A stretch of DNA of 64,000 nucleotides from Amycolatopsis sp. CA-128772 (GCF_002904295.1 NZ_PPHG01000098.1:1-64000), one strand, 5' to 3'; shown: positions 16,098 to 24,556, counted from the stretch's first letter. Program-made: numbers and translations. The notes: a model not told the origin generated them from the letters alone.

Positions 16098-16727
16098 CTA
16101 CGGCGCCGGCCGCAGGGCTTTCCGTTGCAGCCGCCCGAAAGTGGCCCGGTAACGCTCGACCGTGCGCGGGTCGCCGAGGTGGATCCGGGTGTGTTCGTGC
16201 CGGAAGACCACCGTGCACGTGCCGGACGCCAGTTCGAAGATCCGGAAGCCGTGGCTCGTGCCGGTGCCGTCCGGGACGACCTGGACCGTGACGTGGTCCG
16301 GCCGCGGGCGGTCGCCGGCCGTCCGCCAGGCCGCTTCGCTCACCAGGAGGGTGTGCCGGCAGCCCGGCAGGACCTCCGGGACGTCCTGCGGGGCCCACTC
16401 CCACCCGCGGATCGCGTGCCGCTCGTACAGCTGCTGCAGGCTGTCCGCGTCCGGGCCGAGGTCCTCGATGTACCCCGGCTGCTCGCTCTGGCGGTGCAGG
16501 TGCATCAGCTGCCGGTAGTCGGCCGGTTTCGCCTGCAGGTGACCGAGGATGAACGCGGCCGCCTCGGGCGGCGGGCGGCGGGTGCCCAGTTCCCAGGCCG
16601 ACAGGTCGGCGGCGGCCAGGCCCAGCTTGCGGGCCAGGACGCGCAGGCCCAGGCCCCGCGCGGTGCGCAGGTCGCGGAGCCCGTGGCCGAGCAGGATCGA
16701 CGCCGGGCGCCAAGGGGGTTTCGTCAT
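16098..16727 (-). CDS. XRE-type HTH regulator with DUF5753-like C-terminus
   Basis: 209 residues. HTH at ~12-50 (LRDLRTARGLGLRVLARKLGLAAADLSAWELG in two helices), then a linker and a C-terminal domain (~90-205) resembling the ligand-like domain of actinomycete Scr1/DUF5753 regulators (VTVQVVPDGTG, FRIFELASGTCTVVF, ERYRATFGRLQ). Its start overlaps the stop of the upstream 76-residue gene. Confidence 0.85.
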   Translation of the reverse strand: MTKPPWRPASILLGHGLRDLRTARGLGLRVLARKLGLAAADLSAWELGTRRPPPEAAAFILGHLQAKPADYRQLMHLHRQSEQPGYIEDLGPDADSLQQLYERHAIRGWEWAPQDVPEVLPGCRHTLLVSEAAWRTAGDRPRPDHVTVQVVPDGTGTSHGFRIFELASGTCTVVFRHEHTRIHLGDPRTVERYRATFGRLQRKALRPAP

Positions 16728-16954
16728 GCGGTTTCCCGGTTCGTGGTGAAGAGGGGGCGGGGTGCTGCGACGATTCCGGCGTCGACGTCGTCCGCGTGCG
16801 AGCGGAGCAGGTCGGCCAGGTCTTCGGCGTGGTCGGCGAACGCGCGTTGCTCGTCCGGGCTCGCCGTGGCGTCGGCGAGCCGGGTGGTGAGCACGACGAG
16901 CCGGGTCTGGGTGGCCCGGAGGAGGTCGACGAGGTCGTGCGTGGCGCGGGGCAT
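16724..16954 (-). CDS. Small helical protein paired with HTH regulator
   Basis: 76 residues, mostly predicted helix (LVDLLRATQTRLVVLTTRLAD, AFADHAEDLADLLRSHADD) with heptad-like leucines. ATG 16954 has GGAGGTGCC directly upstream and the stop overlaps the next ATG, so it is translationally coupled to the XRE regulator. Not recognised; it may modulate the regulator. Confidence 0.7.
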   Translation of the reverse strand: MPRATHDLVDLLRATQTRLVVLTTRLADATASPDEQRAFADHAEDLADLLRSHADDVDAGIVAAPRPLFTTNRETA

Positions 16955-17259
16955 GGCACCTCCGGGTGGGACGGGACTGTCCGGAACGGACAGCCGGCGT
17001 AGGCCGCGAAGAACTCGGCACAGGAGCACGAACTCCGGGTGCTCGGCGAGCCGCAGGTCGGTTTCCGACGGCCACGCCGGACGGGTCCGGGCGGGCGCGG
17101 ACGTGACCGAGGGGAGTGACCCGCGTCGGTGACAACCGGCCGCGAGCGGGCACCCGTTCGCTACCGTGGCCGGGCCGGGTCCAGCAGCGCCCGGCACCGG
17201 CGGCTTCCTCCCCGCGCGTGGTTTCCCTCCAGTCTCCACACCGGCGGGGAGGGAGCCGC
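16955..17259. promoter_or_regulatory. Upstream region of the HTH pair, with a hairpin operator
   Basis: A 305-bp stretch with no convincing gene. CTGTCCG (16977-16983) and CGGACAG (16987-16993) form a perfect 7-bp inverted repeat with a 3-base loop, 23 bases upstream of the 76-residue gene, a fitting position for an operator or attenuator. The minus frame upstream of 16954 stays open and reads plausibly (TDLRLAEHPEFVLLCRVLRG), so an N-terminally longer small protein cannot be ruled out, but no start codon supports it. Confidence 0.4.
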
Positions 17260-17793
17260 TCACCGCGGCAGCCCGCGGACATGGGCGAACGATTCGTCGT
17301 AACACCGCCGGATCACCTCCCCGGGATCGAGGCCGAGTGCGTGGCCGACGATGGCGAACGCGACGAGCGGGATGGCCCGGCTGCCGCGTTCCCAGTGCCC
17401 GAGGATCGCCGGGCTGTAGCCGACGCCGCCGGCGGACACGACCTGGGCCCGCGACCAGCCGCGCAGGGTCCGCGCGGCGAGCAGTTCCGCGCCGAGGGCG
17501 GCCCGGAACTGCCGGGTCGACATGGCGACCACGGTGCCGCGCGGGGCGTGCAGGGTGGTGGCCCGGGCCGGGTGCGTCCGTCCCGGCGGGAGGGTGCCGG
17601 TCTCCTGGAAACCCCGGACCCAGCGCCGGATCGTCGTCGGGGAGACGTTCGCGCGGGCGGCCGCGTCGGCCTGGGACCGGCCGTCGTACCAGGTGCGGAC
17701 GGCGGTGGCGCGGACGCGCCGGCCGCGGTCGGCGTCCCGGGCGGCGGTGGCCAGGGCGCGGCGCTGGCGGTCCGAGAGCGTGGGGCGGGTCAT
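17260..17793 (-). CDS. Regulator with two different HTH domains
   Basis: 177 residues. Residues ~1-65 resemble the transposase/Psq-like HTH (SDRQRRALATAARDA, SQADAAARANVSPTTIRRWVRG). Residues ~92-165 are an XRE HTH (LGAELLAARTLRGWSRAQV, SPAILGHWERGSRAIPL). The pairing of a transposase-type HTH and an XRE HTH in one chain is unusual. The start overlaps the stop of the upstream unknown gene (ATGA). Confidence 0.8.
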   Translation of the reverse strand: MTRPTLSDRQRRALATAARDADRGRRVRATAVRTWYDGRSQADAAARANVSPTTIRRWVRGFQETGTLPPGRTHPARATTLHAPRGTVVAMSTRQFRAALGAELLAARTLRGWSRAQVVSAGGVGYSPAILGHWERGSRAIPLVAFAIVGHALGLDPGEVIRRCYDESFAHVRGLPR

Positions 17794-18122
17794 GGCGTTT
17801 CCTCGCCGGGCCAGCCCAGGACGGTGAACAGGACCTCGTCGGGGGCGCCGGCGATCGGGCCGCGCAGCGGGGTGGCGCCGTGGCGGCCCCAGTCGCCGGG
17901 GGCGAAGCGGGCGCCGATGGCGTGCATCGGGTCCAGGGCGGCTTCGATGACCACGACGTCATCGTGGGTGGCGGTGGTGTGCCGGCCGAGGAGTTCGGCA
18001 GGGGCGGGCGAGCCGGGCGGGCGGGCCCGCCACGTCCAGCCCCGTTCGCCGGCGACGGCGATGGCGCCGCTCGCCCGTTCCCACGCCGCGGGCACCTGGC
18101 CCCACGCATCCGGGGTGTTCAT
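17790..18122 (-). CDS. Unknown 110-residue protein upstream of the double-HTH gene
   Basis: Not recognised. Acidic and Trp-rich, no membrane segment or signal. The ATG at 18122 has GGGAGGG seven bases upstream. It is translationally coupled to the double-HTH regulator and divergent from the DUF5753 regulator, which suggests a regulatory or toxin/antitoxin-like partner role, but nothing in the sequence proves it. Confidence 0.7.
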   Translation of the reverse strand: MNTPDAWGQVPAAWERASGAIAVAGERGWTWRARPPGSPAPAELLGRHTTATHDDVVVIEAALDPMHAIGARFAPGDWGRHGATPLRGPIAGAPDEVLFTVLGWPGEETP

Positions 18123-18175
18123 CCGGTCCCTCCCGAGGTGGCTCGTCCGCGATCGGAAGCCAGCGTCAAGCAAAA

Positions 18176-18214
18176 TTGCACGCCATGCAAGCCGGGAGAG
18201 CTGTAAATTTACAG
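18176..18214. promoter_or_regulatory. Divergent operator region with two palindromes
   Basis: TTGCA (18176-18180) and TGCAA (18186-18190) form an inverted repeat, and CTGTAAATTTACAG (18201-18214) is a perfect 14-bp palindrome. This AT-rich patch is striking in a 75% GC region and lies between the divergent small-gene operon and the XRE/DUF5753 gene, so it is a good candidate for the binding site of one of the HTH proteins. Confidence 0.65.
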
Positions 18215-18290
18215 AGTCAGTCGATCGGGTGACGGCGCAAGTTGTCGCGGCTGACGTAGGCTCGGCGGCGATTCGAGGGAGAGGAGCACC

Positions 18291-19151
18291 GTGCCCGACG
18301 AGGCGAAGGCGAAGACTTCCGGCGTCCGCATGCGGCGGATCGCCCGCACCATCCTGGCGTGGCGGCTGGAGAGCGGTCAGGACCAGGTCGAGGTCGCGAA
18401 GGCGGTCGGCTGGTCGAACGCGAAGCAGTCGCGCATCGAGACGGCCAAGCTGCCGATCACACCGGCCGACGTGATGACGCTGGCCCTGCACTTCGCCCGG
18501 CCGCCGGACGAGCGGGACGCCCTGTTCCGCGACGCCCAGACCGCGCACAGCGCACGCTGGCTGGAGCAGATCTCGGCCGACGCGTTCGCCGCGGACGTGC
18601 GCGAGTACGTGGCCCTCGAGTCCGAGGCCACCGAGGCGCGGATCTTCAAGGTGGATGTCGTACCCGGGCTGCTGCAGACCGCCGACTACGCCAGGGTCAT
18701 CGACACGACGGTCGCATCGGATGGCGGGCTGTCGGAGGAGCGGGTCCAAGCCCGCATCCGGCGGCAGGCCCGGCTGACGGACGATTTACCGCTGGCCGTG
18801 CGGTGCGTGCTGACCGAGGCAGTGCTGCGGATCCAGGTGGGTGGCCGTGAAACCTGGCTCGGGCAGCTGCGCCGGATCGCCGAGCTCATGGAGCTGCCGA
18901 ACATCGACATCAGGTTCCTGACGAGCGAGCGCGGCGCGTACTACGCGATGGGCTATCCCTTCAGCATCTTGAGCTTCGACGACAACGAGCCGGAGATCGG
19001 CTACATCGAACTGCTGCGAACCGGGGTGTACCTGGAGCAGGAAGCCGAAGTCCGCCCGTACGTCGACGCATTCGGCAGGCTGTGGGAGTCGGCGGAGGAC
19101 GCTGACCGGTCCCGAGCCCTGCTCCTGGGGATAATCGGAGCCGCCGGATGA
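18291..19151 (+). CDS. XRE HTH / DUF5753 regulator (Scr1 family)
   Basis: 286 residues. HTH at ~16-70 (ARTILAWRLESGQDQVEVAKA, SNAKQSRIETAKLPI), then DUF5753 with its hallmark VVPGLLQTADYARV and a C-terminal FGRLWESAEDADRSR helix. The family is an actinomycete-specific regulator paired with a small DUF397 protein, acting in morphological control or antibiotic regulation. GTG 18291 follows GAGAGGAGC. Confidence 0.92.
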   Translation: MPDEAKAKTSGVRMRRIARTILAWRLESGQDQVEVAKAVGWSNAKQSRIETAKLPITPADVMTLALHFARPPDERDALFRDAQTAHSARWLEQISADAFAADVREYVALESEATEARIFKVDVVPGLLQTADYARVIDTTVASDGGLSEERVQARIRRQARLTDDLPLAVRCVLTEAVLRIQVGGRETWLGQLRRIAELMELPNIDIRFLTSERGAYYAMGYPFSILSFDDNEPEIGYIELLRTGVYLEQEAEVRPYVDAFGRLWESAEDADRSRALLLGIIGAAG

Positions 19152-19172
19152 CCAAAAGACTGGAGACCCGAC

Positions 19173-19364
19173 GTGGACGACACGCGGCTGCCGGAGGCAG
19201 TGTGGCGGAAGAGTAGTTACAGCGGCGGAGGCGGCAACGAGTGCGTCGAGGTGGCCATCCTCGACCGTGGCGCGGCGGTCCGCGACTCGAAGGATCCGCG
19301 GGGCGGGTTCTTCGCCGTGCCGGACGCGAGCTGGTCGGCGTTCCTGGCCGCCGTCGCGAAGTAG
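19173..19364 (+). CDS. DUF397 small protein
   Basis: 63 residues with the complete DUF397 signature: WRKSSYSGGGGNECVEVA, then VRDSKDPRGGFFAVP and WSAFLAAV. In known cases the DUF397 protein binds and modulates the adjacent DUF5753 regulator. Separated from it by 21 bases; GTG start. Confidence 0.92.
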   Translation: MDDTRLPEAVWRKSSYSGGGGNECVEVAILDRGAAVRDSKDPRGGFFAVPDASWSAFLAAVAK

Positions 19365-19412
19365 CCGAAAGCGGGCGGGTGCCGGGGCTGGCCGGCGCTC
19401 GCCCGCCGACGT

Positions 19413-19835
19413 TCACGCCGGGGTGGCGCCGATCCCGGTCAGGCGGGCCAGGGCCGCGAACCCGTCGTCGGTGCCGGGCCAGTGGGCGCGGACGGCGTCG
19501 AGCCCGGCGCGGCGGACGACGCCGCGCAGGACGGCGGTGACGATGATGGCGTCGTCGGCGTAGCCGAGGACGGGGATGAAGTCCGGCACCAGGTCGATGG
19601 GCAGCGCGAGGTAGGCCAGCAGCAGCCCGAGCCGGACGCGGACGCCGCGGGGGAGCGTCCTGTCGGCGGCCAGGCGCCGGATGAGGCGCAGGACGTCGGG
19701 CAGCAGCCGCAGCGCTTCCCGCAGGAGCCCGCCGCGCGGCCGGACGACGACCAGCGCGACGACGAGCACCAGCCACGCCGGCAGCAGGGCGGCGCCGACG
19801 CCGATGAGCAGGTCCCCCCAGAACGAGCCGGTCAC
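19413..19835 (-). CDS. DUF1232 (YkvA-type) membrane protein
   Basis: 140 residues. An N-terminal helix (FWGDLLIGVGAALLPAWLVLVVALVVV) is followed by the DUF1232 core LLAYLALPIDLVPDFIPVLGYADDAI. Function of the family is unknown. GTG 19835 is chosen because it begins just before the first membrane helix. Confidence 0.82.
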   Translation of the reverse strand: MTGSFWGDLLIGVGAALLPAWLVLVVALVVVRPRGGLLREALRLLPDVLRLIRRLAADRTLPRGVRVRLGLLLAYLALPIDLVPDFIPVLGYADDAIIVTAVLRGVVRRAGLDAVRAHWPGTDDGFAALARLTGIGATPA

Positions 19836-20145
19836 GGGCGCCGCACCGCCGCGGAGCTCCGGCGTGCCGCCCAGCCGGCGGCGTCCGGTTCGGGAGTCAT
19901 CCCCCGATCGTCCACGAAGGGCACCGGATCGTGTCGCCCGGCCCGGTGCCCGGGGGTTGAACGGCGCGGCGAGTGGGCAGTAGCTCAACTGCCGGGGCCC
20001 GCCCGGCATCGGCGTCGCGGCTTCCCGCCGGGGCGCTGCGGTTGAGACCACCAGCCGCCGACCGGATCCGAGCTGCCCGCGGGGCAGCCGGCCGCACGGG
20101 AGGCGCGGTGGACCCCGGCCTCCCGTCCCGACGAGGAGGCCCTTG
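19836..20145. other. Divergent intergenic region, no gene seen
   Basis: 310 bp between the divergent DUF1232 and STAS genes. I see no supported coding frame. It should hold both promoters, but no convincing -35/-10 pair or inverted repeat was found. GACGAGGAGG at about 20130-20139 is the STAS ribosome binding site. Confidence 0.4.
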
Positions 20146-20553
20146 ATGCTTGCGACGCCCGGCGAGGTAACCGAAGTACCCCACGTTCTCCCGGTGCGGA
20201 CGCGCGTCACCGTCACCGCCGGCCCCGGGCACACCGCCGTCACCGTGACCGGGGACCTCGACCTGGCGGTCACCGCGTCGCTGCACGAACAGCTGGAAGC
20301 CGAACTGCGCGGGACACCGGCCGCGCTCGTCCTCGACCTGACCGGCGTCACCTTCTGTTCCGCCGGGGCGCTGGCCGTGCTGCTCGACGTCGTCACCACC
20401 GCCCACGCGCGCGGCATCCCGTGCGCGATCGTCGCCACCGACCGCGCGGTGCTGCGGCCGGTCCGGGTGCTGCAGCTCGACCGCGTCCTGCCGCTGCACC
20501 GCGACCGCGCCGAGGCCGAGGACTGGCTTTCCCTGGTGCGCCGGCTGCGCTGA
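20146..20553 (+). CDS. STAS-domain anti-sigma factor antagonist
   Basis: 135 residues with one STAS domain (VTVTGDLDLAVTASLHEQLE, LVLDLTGVTFCSAGALAVLLD). The phosphorylatable serine is present as Ser72 in FCSAG. Such proteins release a sigma factor by binding its anti-sigma kinase when unphosphorylated. No kinase gene is adjacent. ATG 20146 is preferred over the TTG three bases upstream. Confidence 0.88.
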   Translation: MLATPGEVTEVPHVLPVRTRVTVTAGPGHTAVTVTGDLDLAVTASLHEQLEAELRGTPAALVLDLTGVTFCSAGALAVLLDVVTTAHARGIPCAIVATDRAVLRPVRVLQLDRVLPLHRDRAEAEDWLSLVRRLR

Positions 20554-20577
20554 CGCCGGCTGCCCGGTCCGCGCGGC

Positions 20578-21060
20578 TCAGCGGGTGAGGAAGCCGCCGT
20601 CGACGAAGAGGTCGTGCCCGTTCATCCCGCCGTTGCCGAGCAGGAAGTCGGTCGCGTCGGCGATCTCCGCCATCGTGACCAGGCGCCCGATCGGGGTGCG
20701 GCCGGCCTGCGGGCCGAGGTCGGCGTCGCGCCAGCGGGGGCTGTCGCCGACCAGGCCCGGATGCAGGGCGTTGACCCGGTGCGGCGCGAGCTCGACGGCC
20801 AGGGTCTTCACCAGGCCGGTGATCGCGCTGGTGAAGGTGGTGATCACGGTCGAACCCGGGTACGGCCGTTCCTTGGCCAAGCCGCCGGAGAGGACGACCG
20901 AGGCCGCCGGGGTGAAGCGCCCGCTCAGCACTCTGACGGCTTCGGTGTAGCCGACCAGCTTGGTGGTCACCGCCGTGACGGCGGCGGCGACGTCGAAGTC
21001 CCGCAGGGTGTTCGGGTGCTGGTGGCTGGCGGTGATCACCAGGTGGTCGAGCGGCGGCAC
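20578..21060 (-). CDS. SDR-family protein lacking the N-terminal Rossmann motif
   Basis: 160 residues from GTG 21060, much shorter than the ~240 usual for the family. The frame is open upstream and reads ATGLGLDLSRPETIAAA, which matches the second half of an SDR nucleotide domain, but the glycine-rich TGxxxGxG start is absent because the divergent TetR gene begins at 21135. DHLVITAS, LAVELAPHRVNALHPGLV and MNGHDLFVDGGFLTR are SDR-like; the usual YxxxK reads STVITTFTSAITG, so the catalytic Tyr is also not obvious. Either a truncated pseudogene or a repurposed fragment. Confidence 0.6.
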   Translation of the reverse strand: MPPLDHLVITASHQHPNTLRDFDVAAAVTAVTTKLVGYTEAVRVLSGRFTPAASVVLSGGLAKERPYPGSTVITTFTSAITGLVKTLAVELAPHRVNALHPGLVGDSPRWRDADLGPQAGRTPIGRLVTMAEIADATDFLLGNGGMNGHDLFVDGGFLTR

Positions 21061-21134
21061 GTCCGCGGCCGCGGCGGCGATGGTCTCCGGCCGGGACAGG
21101 TCCAGGCCGAGGCCGGTGGCCCCGATCTCCCGCC

Positions 21135-21704
21135 ATGACCCGACGACCCCATCGCCGTGACCCGGAAGGCCATCGCCAGGCCGTCCTGGCAGCCGCCCGC
21201 GCGAGCTTCGGTGAGCGCGGCTTCGCCCGGGCGACGGTGCGGGACATCGCTTCGCGCGCCGGCGTCACCCACGGCCTGGTCCTGCGGCAGTTCAGGTCGA
21301 AGGAGCAGCTGTTCCTGGCCGCCGTGCCGGGCCACCGGGAGCTCGACGCGGTGATCGCGGGGGATCCGGCCACGCTGCCCGAGCGCGTGGCGCGCGCGTA
21401 CGTCGAGCGGATGGAGGCCGACGCGGCCGTCGACCCGCTCGTGGTGCTGTTGCGCAGCATCGCGTCGGACCGGCAGGCGGCCGCCAAGCTGTACGCCGCG
21501 ATGGAGGCGAGCAGCATCCGGGCCTACGGGGAGGTCCTGGAGGGAGAGGACGTCGCGGCCCGGGTGGCGTTGCTGGGGGCGCAGCTGATCGGGGTGACGG
21601 TCAACCGGTACATCGCGCGGACCGGGCCGCTCGCGGAGATGGCCGCACCCGCCCTGGCCGGGCACCTGGCCCGCGTGCTGCGCGGGATCCTCTTCAGCAC
21701 TTGA
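21135..21704 (+). CDS. TetR-family regulator
   Basis: 189 residues. HTH: RQAVLAAARASFGERGFAR, ATVRDIASRAGVTHGLVLRQF, with the usual C-terminal helical ligand domain (TetR_C_17-like). No strong ribosome binding site precedes the ATG, and the gene abuts the truncated SDR, suggesting that a deletion joined them. Confidence 0.88.
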   Translation: MTRRPHRRDPEGHRQAVLAAARASFGERGFARATVRDIASRAGVTHGLVLRQFRSKEQLFLAAVPGHRELDAVIAGDPATLPERVARAYVERMEADAAVDPLVVLLRSIASDRQAAAKLYAAMEASSIRAYGEVLEGEDVAARVALLGAQLIGVTVNRYIARTGPLAEMAAPALAGHLARVLRGILFST

Positions 21705-21721
21705 AACGTAACAATCTGTCG

Positions 21722-21751
21722 TTGACGAGTTTGTCGACGGCATAGTACGGT
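21722..21751 (+). promoter_or_regulatory. Likely housekeeping promoter of lutABC
   Basis: TTGACG (21722-21727) and TACGGT (21746-21751) are separated by 18 bases and fit actinomycete sigma-70 consensus (TTGACN / TANNNT). TGTCG is repeated around the -35 (21717-21721 and 21732-21736), a possible regulator site. The lutA start is 50 bases downstream. Confidence 0.5.
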
Positions 21752-21801
21752 CACCGGACCGGAGTTTTGAAACCTTTTAATCGGAGAACGGGGGTGCGCG
21801 C

Positions 21802-22527
21802 GTGAAGGTCGCCGTGCTCGTCACCTGCATCAACGACGCGCTGTTCCCCGACACCGGCAAGGCCGTGTTCCGGCTGCTGCGCCGGCTCGGTGTGGACGCC
21901 GAGTTCCCGGTGGCGCAGACCTGCTGCGGCCAGCCCATGGTCAACACCGGCTACCTCGACGAGGCCGTGCCGGTGGTCCGCGCGTTCACCGACGCCTTCG
22001 CCGGGTACGACCACGTCGTGACGCCGTCGGGTTCGTGCGCGGGTTCGGCCCGGCACCAGCACGCCCTCGTCGCGCGGCGCGCGGGCGAGCCGCGGCTGGC
22101 CGAAACCGGGACGAAGGTCCACGAGCTCAGCGAATTCCTCGTCGACGTGCTCGGCGTGACCGACGTCGGCGCCGCCTTCCCGCACCGCGTCACCTACCAC
22201 CCGACCTGCCATTCGCTGCGCATGCTCGGCGTCGGGGACAAGCCGCTGCGGCTGCTGCGGGCGGTCCGCGGGATCGACCTCGTCGAGCTGCCCGCCGCCG
22301 GCGAATGCTGCGGCTTCGGCGGCACCTTCGCCGTGAAGAACGCCGAGACGTCCACCGCCATGGGCGCCGACAAGGCCCGGCACGTCCGCGAAACCGGGGC
22401 GGAAGTGCTCGTCGCGGGCGACAACTCCTGCCTGCTGCACGTCGGCGGCCTGCTGTCGCGGCAGCGGTCCGGCGTGCGCGTACTGCACCTGGCCGACGTG
22501 CTGGCCTCGACCGAGGAGGACGCGTGA
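21802..22527 (+). CDS. lutA: L-lactate utilisation protein LutA
   Basis: 241 residues of the two-CCG-domain iron-sulfur family. The motifs are TCCGQPMVNTGY and GECCGFGGTF, each expected to help bind an Fe-S cluster or heterodisulfide. LutA with LutB and LutC forms the L-lactate oxidase complex feeding electrons to the respiratory chain. GTG start; the next gene overlaps by 4 bases. Confidence 0.93.
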   Translation: MKVAVLVTCINDALFPDTGKAVFRLLRRLGVDAEFPVAQTCCGQPMVNTGYLDEAVPVVRAFTDAFAGYDHVVTPSGSCAGSARHQHALVARRAGEPRLAETGTKVHELSEFLVDVLGVTDVGAAFPHRVTYHPTCHSLRMLGVGDKPLRLLRAVRGIDLVELPAAGECCGFGGTFAVKNAETSTAMGADKARHVRETGAEVLVAGDNSCLLHVGGLLSRQRSGVRVLHLADVLASTEEDA

Positions 22528-23993
22528 GCGCCACGTTCGTCGGCATGCCCGCTTTCCCGGCCGCCGCCCGGGAAGCGCTGGCCGACACGCAGCTGCGGCG
22601 CAACCTCGCCCACGCGACCGGCACCATCCGGGCCAAGCGCGCGGCCGTCGTGGGCGAGGTCGCCGAGTGGGAGGAACTGCGGCTGGCGGGCGCCGCGATC
22701 AAGGACAACACCCTGCGCCGCCTCGACGAGCACCTGCTGACCCTCGAAGCGGCGCTGCAGGCGCGGGGCGCGACCGTGCACTGGGCGCGGGACGCCCGGG
22801 AAGCCTGCGCCGTCGTCGCCGGCATCGCGCGCGGCCACGGCGTCGACGAGGTCGTCAAGGTCAAGTCGATGGTGACACAGGAGATCGGGCTCAACGAGGC
22901 CCTCGCCGAGCACGGCGTCACCGCGTGGGAGACCGACCTCGCCGAACTGATCGTGCAGCTCGGCGACGACCTGCCCAGCCACATCCTGGTGCCGGCGATC
23001 CACCGCAACCGCGCGGAGATCCGGGAGATCTTCCGCCGCGAGATGGCCGGGGCGGGCCGGCCGGCCCCCGACGGGCTGACCGACGACCCGGCCGAGCTGG
23101 CCGGCGCCGCGCGGCTGCACCTGCGCGAGAAGTTCCTGCGGGCGAGGATGGCCGTCTCCGGCGCGAACTTCGCCGTCGCCGAGAGCGGCACCCTGGTCGT
23201 CGTCGAGTCCGAGGGCAACGGCCGGATGTGCCTGACCCTGCCCGAGGTGCTCGTGTCCGTGGTGGGCATCGAAAAGGTCGTCCCGACGTGGGCCGACCTC
23301 GACGTGTTCCTCCAGCTGCTGCCGCGGTCGAGCACGGGGGAGCGGATGAACCCGTACACCTCGACGTGGTCGGGCGTGACGCCGGGCGACGGTCCGCAGG
23401 AGGTGCACGTGGTGCTGCTGGACAACGGCCGCACCCGCGCGCTCGCCGACGAGGTCGGCCGGCAGGCGCTGCGCTGCATCCGCTGTTCGGCGTGCCTGAA
23501 CGTCTGCCCGGTCTACGAACGGACGGGCGGGCACGCCTACGGCTCGGTCTACCCGGGGCCGATCGGCGCGATCCTCAACCCGCTGCTCAAGGGCGTCGGC
23601 GTCGACGAGCAGACCGACTCGCTGCCGTACGCGTCCAGCCTGTGCGGTGCCTGCTTCGAGGCGTGCCCGGTACGCATCGACATCCCGGAAGTCCTGGTGC
23701 ACCTGCGGTCGCGGGTGGTCGACGCGCACCGCGGCGGACCGCCGAAACCCGAGGCGCTGGCGATGAAAACGGCGTCCTGGGTGCTCTCGGACGCCCGGCG
23801 GCTGGGGTTCGCCGAACGCGGGCTGGGTGTCGCGAACCGGGCGCTGACCCGGTTCGGCCGCGGGCTGCTCCCGGGCGGCCGCCGCGCGCTGTCCCGGCTG
23901 CCGTGGCCCGGTTCACTGTGGACGAACGCCCGCGACCTGCCGGCCCCGCCGCGCGAATCGTTCCGGGCCTGGTGGCGGCGGGCCGGGAAGTGA
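22524..23993 (+). CDS. lutB: L-lactate utilisation iron-sulfur protein LutB
   Basis: 489 residues. The N-terminal DUF162/LUD domain carries AESGTLVVVESEGNGRMC, and the central ferredoxin-type region has two 4Fe-4S motifs, CIRCSACLNVCPVYE and CGACFEACPVRID. The C-terminal tail is basic (RALTRFGRGLLPGGRRA). It is the electron-transfer subunit of the lactate oxidation complex. GTG start overlaps the lutA stop; lutC overlaps its own stop. Confidence 0.95.
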   Translation: MSATFVGMPAFPAAAREALADTQLRRNLAHATGTIRAKRAAVVGEVAEWEELRLAGAAIKDNTLRRLDEHLLTLEAALQARGATVHWARDAREACAVVAGIARGHGVDEVVKVKSMVTQEIGLNEALAEHGVTAWETDLAELIVQLGDDLPSHILVPAIHRNRAEIREIFRREMAGAGRPAPDGLTDDPAELAGAARLHLREKFLRARMAVSGANFAVAESGTLVVVESEGNGRMCLTLPEVLVSVVGIEKVVPTWADLDVFLQLLPRSSTGERMNPYTSTWSGVTPGDGPQEVHVVLLDNGRTRALADEVGRQALRCIRCSACLNVCPVYERTGGHAYGSVYPGPIGAILNPLLKGVGVDEQTDSLPYASSLCGACFEACPVRIDIPEVLVHLRSRVVDAHRGGPPKPEALAMKTASWVLSDARRLGFAERGLGVANRALTRFGRGLLPGGRRALSRLPWPGSLWTNARDLPAPPRESFRAWWRRAGK

Positions 23994-24556
23994 CCGCGCG
24001 CGAGGAGATCCTGGCGGCGGTCCGTGGTGCGCTGCGGGAGGCGGACCGGACCGAAGCGGTGGTGCCGCGCGGCTACCGGTCGGTGGTCGCGGACATCGAC
24101 CTGTTCGCCGAGCGCGTGGTCGGCTACCGCGCCACGCTCACGCGCTGCACCGCCGCCGAACTGCCGGCCACCCTCCGATCGGTGCTGGGACCGGCCCGGA
24201 AAGTGCTGATACCGGACGGTTTCCCGATCGACGTCGGCGGCCCCCCGAGCACCACGGCGGAGTTCGACGCGGTCGTCACCACGGCGGCCCTGGGCATCGC
24301 GGCCACCGGCACGATCGTCCTCGACCACGGCCCCGGCCAGGGCCGGCGGGAGCTGAGCCTGCTGCCGGACGTGCACGTGTGCGTGCTCCGGGCGGACCAG
24401 ATCGTACCGGGCGTCCCGCAGGCGGTGGCGGCACTGGACCCGGCCCGCCCGCAGACGTGGATCAGCGGCCCGAGCGCCACCAGCGACATCGAGCTGACCC
24501 GGGTGGAAGGCGTGCACGGGCCGCGGAACCTGCACGTCATCGTCGTGACGGAGTGA
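23990..24556 (+). CDS. lutC: L-lactate utilisation protein LutC
   Basis: 188 residues, LUD-domain protein ending with the family hallmark ISGPSATSDIELTRVEGVHGPR (signature split here: GPSATSDIEL and GVHGPRNLHV). Third member of lutABC, needed for growth on lactate in characterised bacteria. Start GTG overlaps the lutB stop. No lactate permease is adjacent in this window. Confidence 0.93.
   Translation: MTAREEILAAVRGALREADRTEAVVPRGYRSVVADIDLFAERVVGYRATLTRCTAAELPATLRSVLGPARKVLIPDGFPIDVGGPPSTTAEFDAVVTTAALGIAATGTIVLDHGPGQGRRELSLLPDVHVCVLRADQIVPGVPQAVAALDPARPQTWISGPSATSDIELTRVEGVHGPRNLHVIVVTE

Noticed and set aside
16955..17259. N-terminal extension of the 76-residue gene (TDLRLAEHPEF reading)
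   Set aside because: The frame is open and plausible but lacks a start codon with a ribosome binding site, while ATG 16954 has a good one.
18176..19364. DUF5753/DUF397 pair as a classical toxin-antitoxin system
   Set aside because: The family is known as a regulator with a modulator; no toxin motif is present in either protein.
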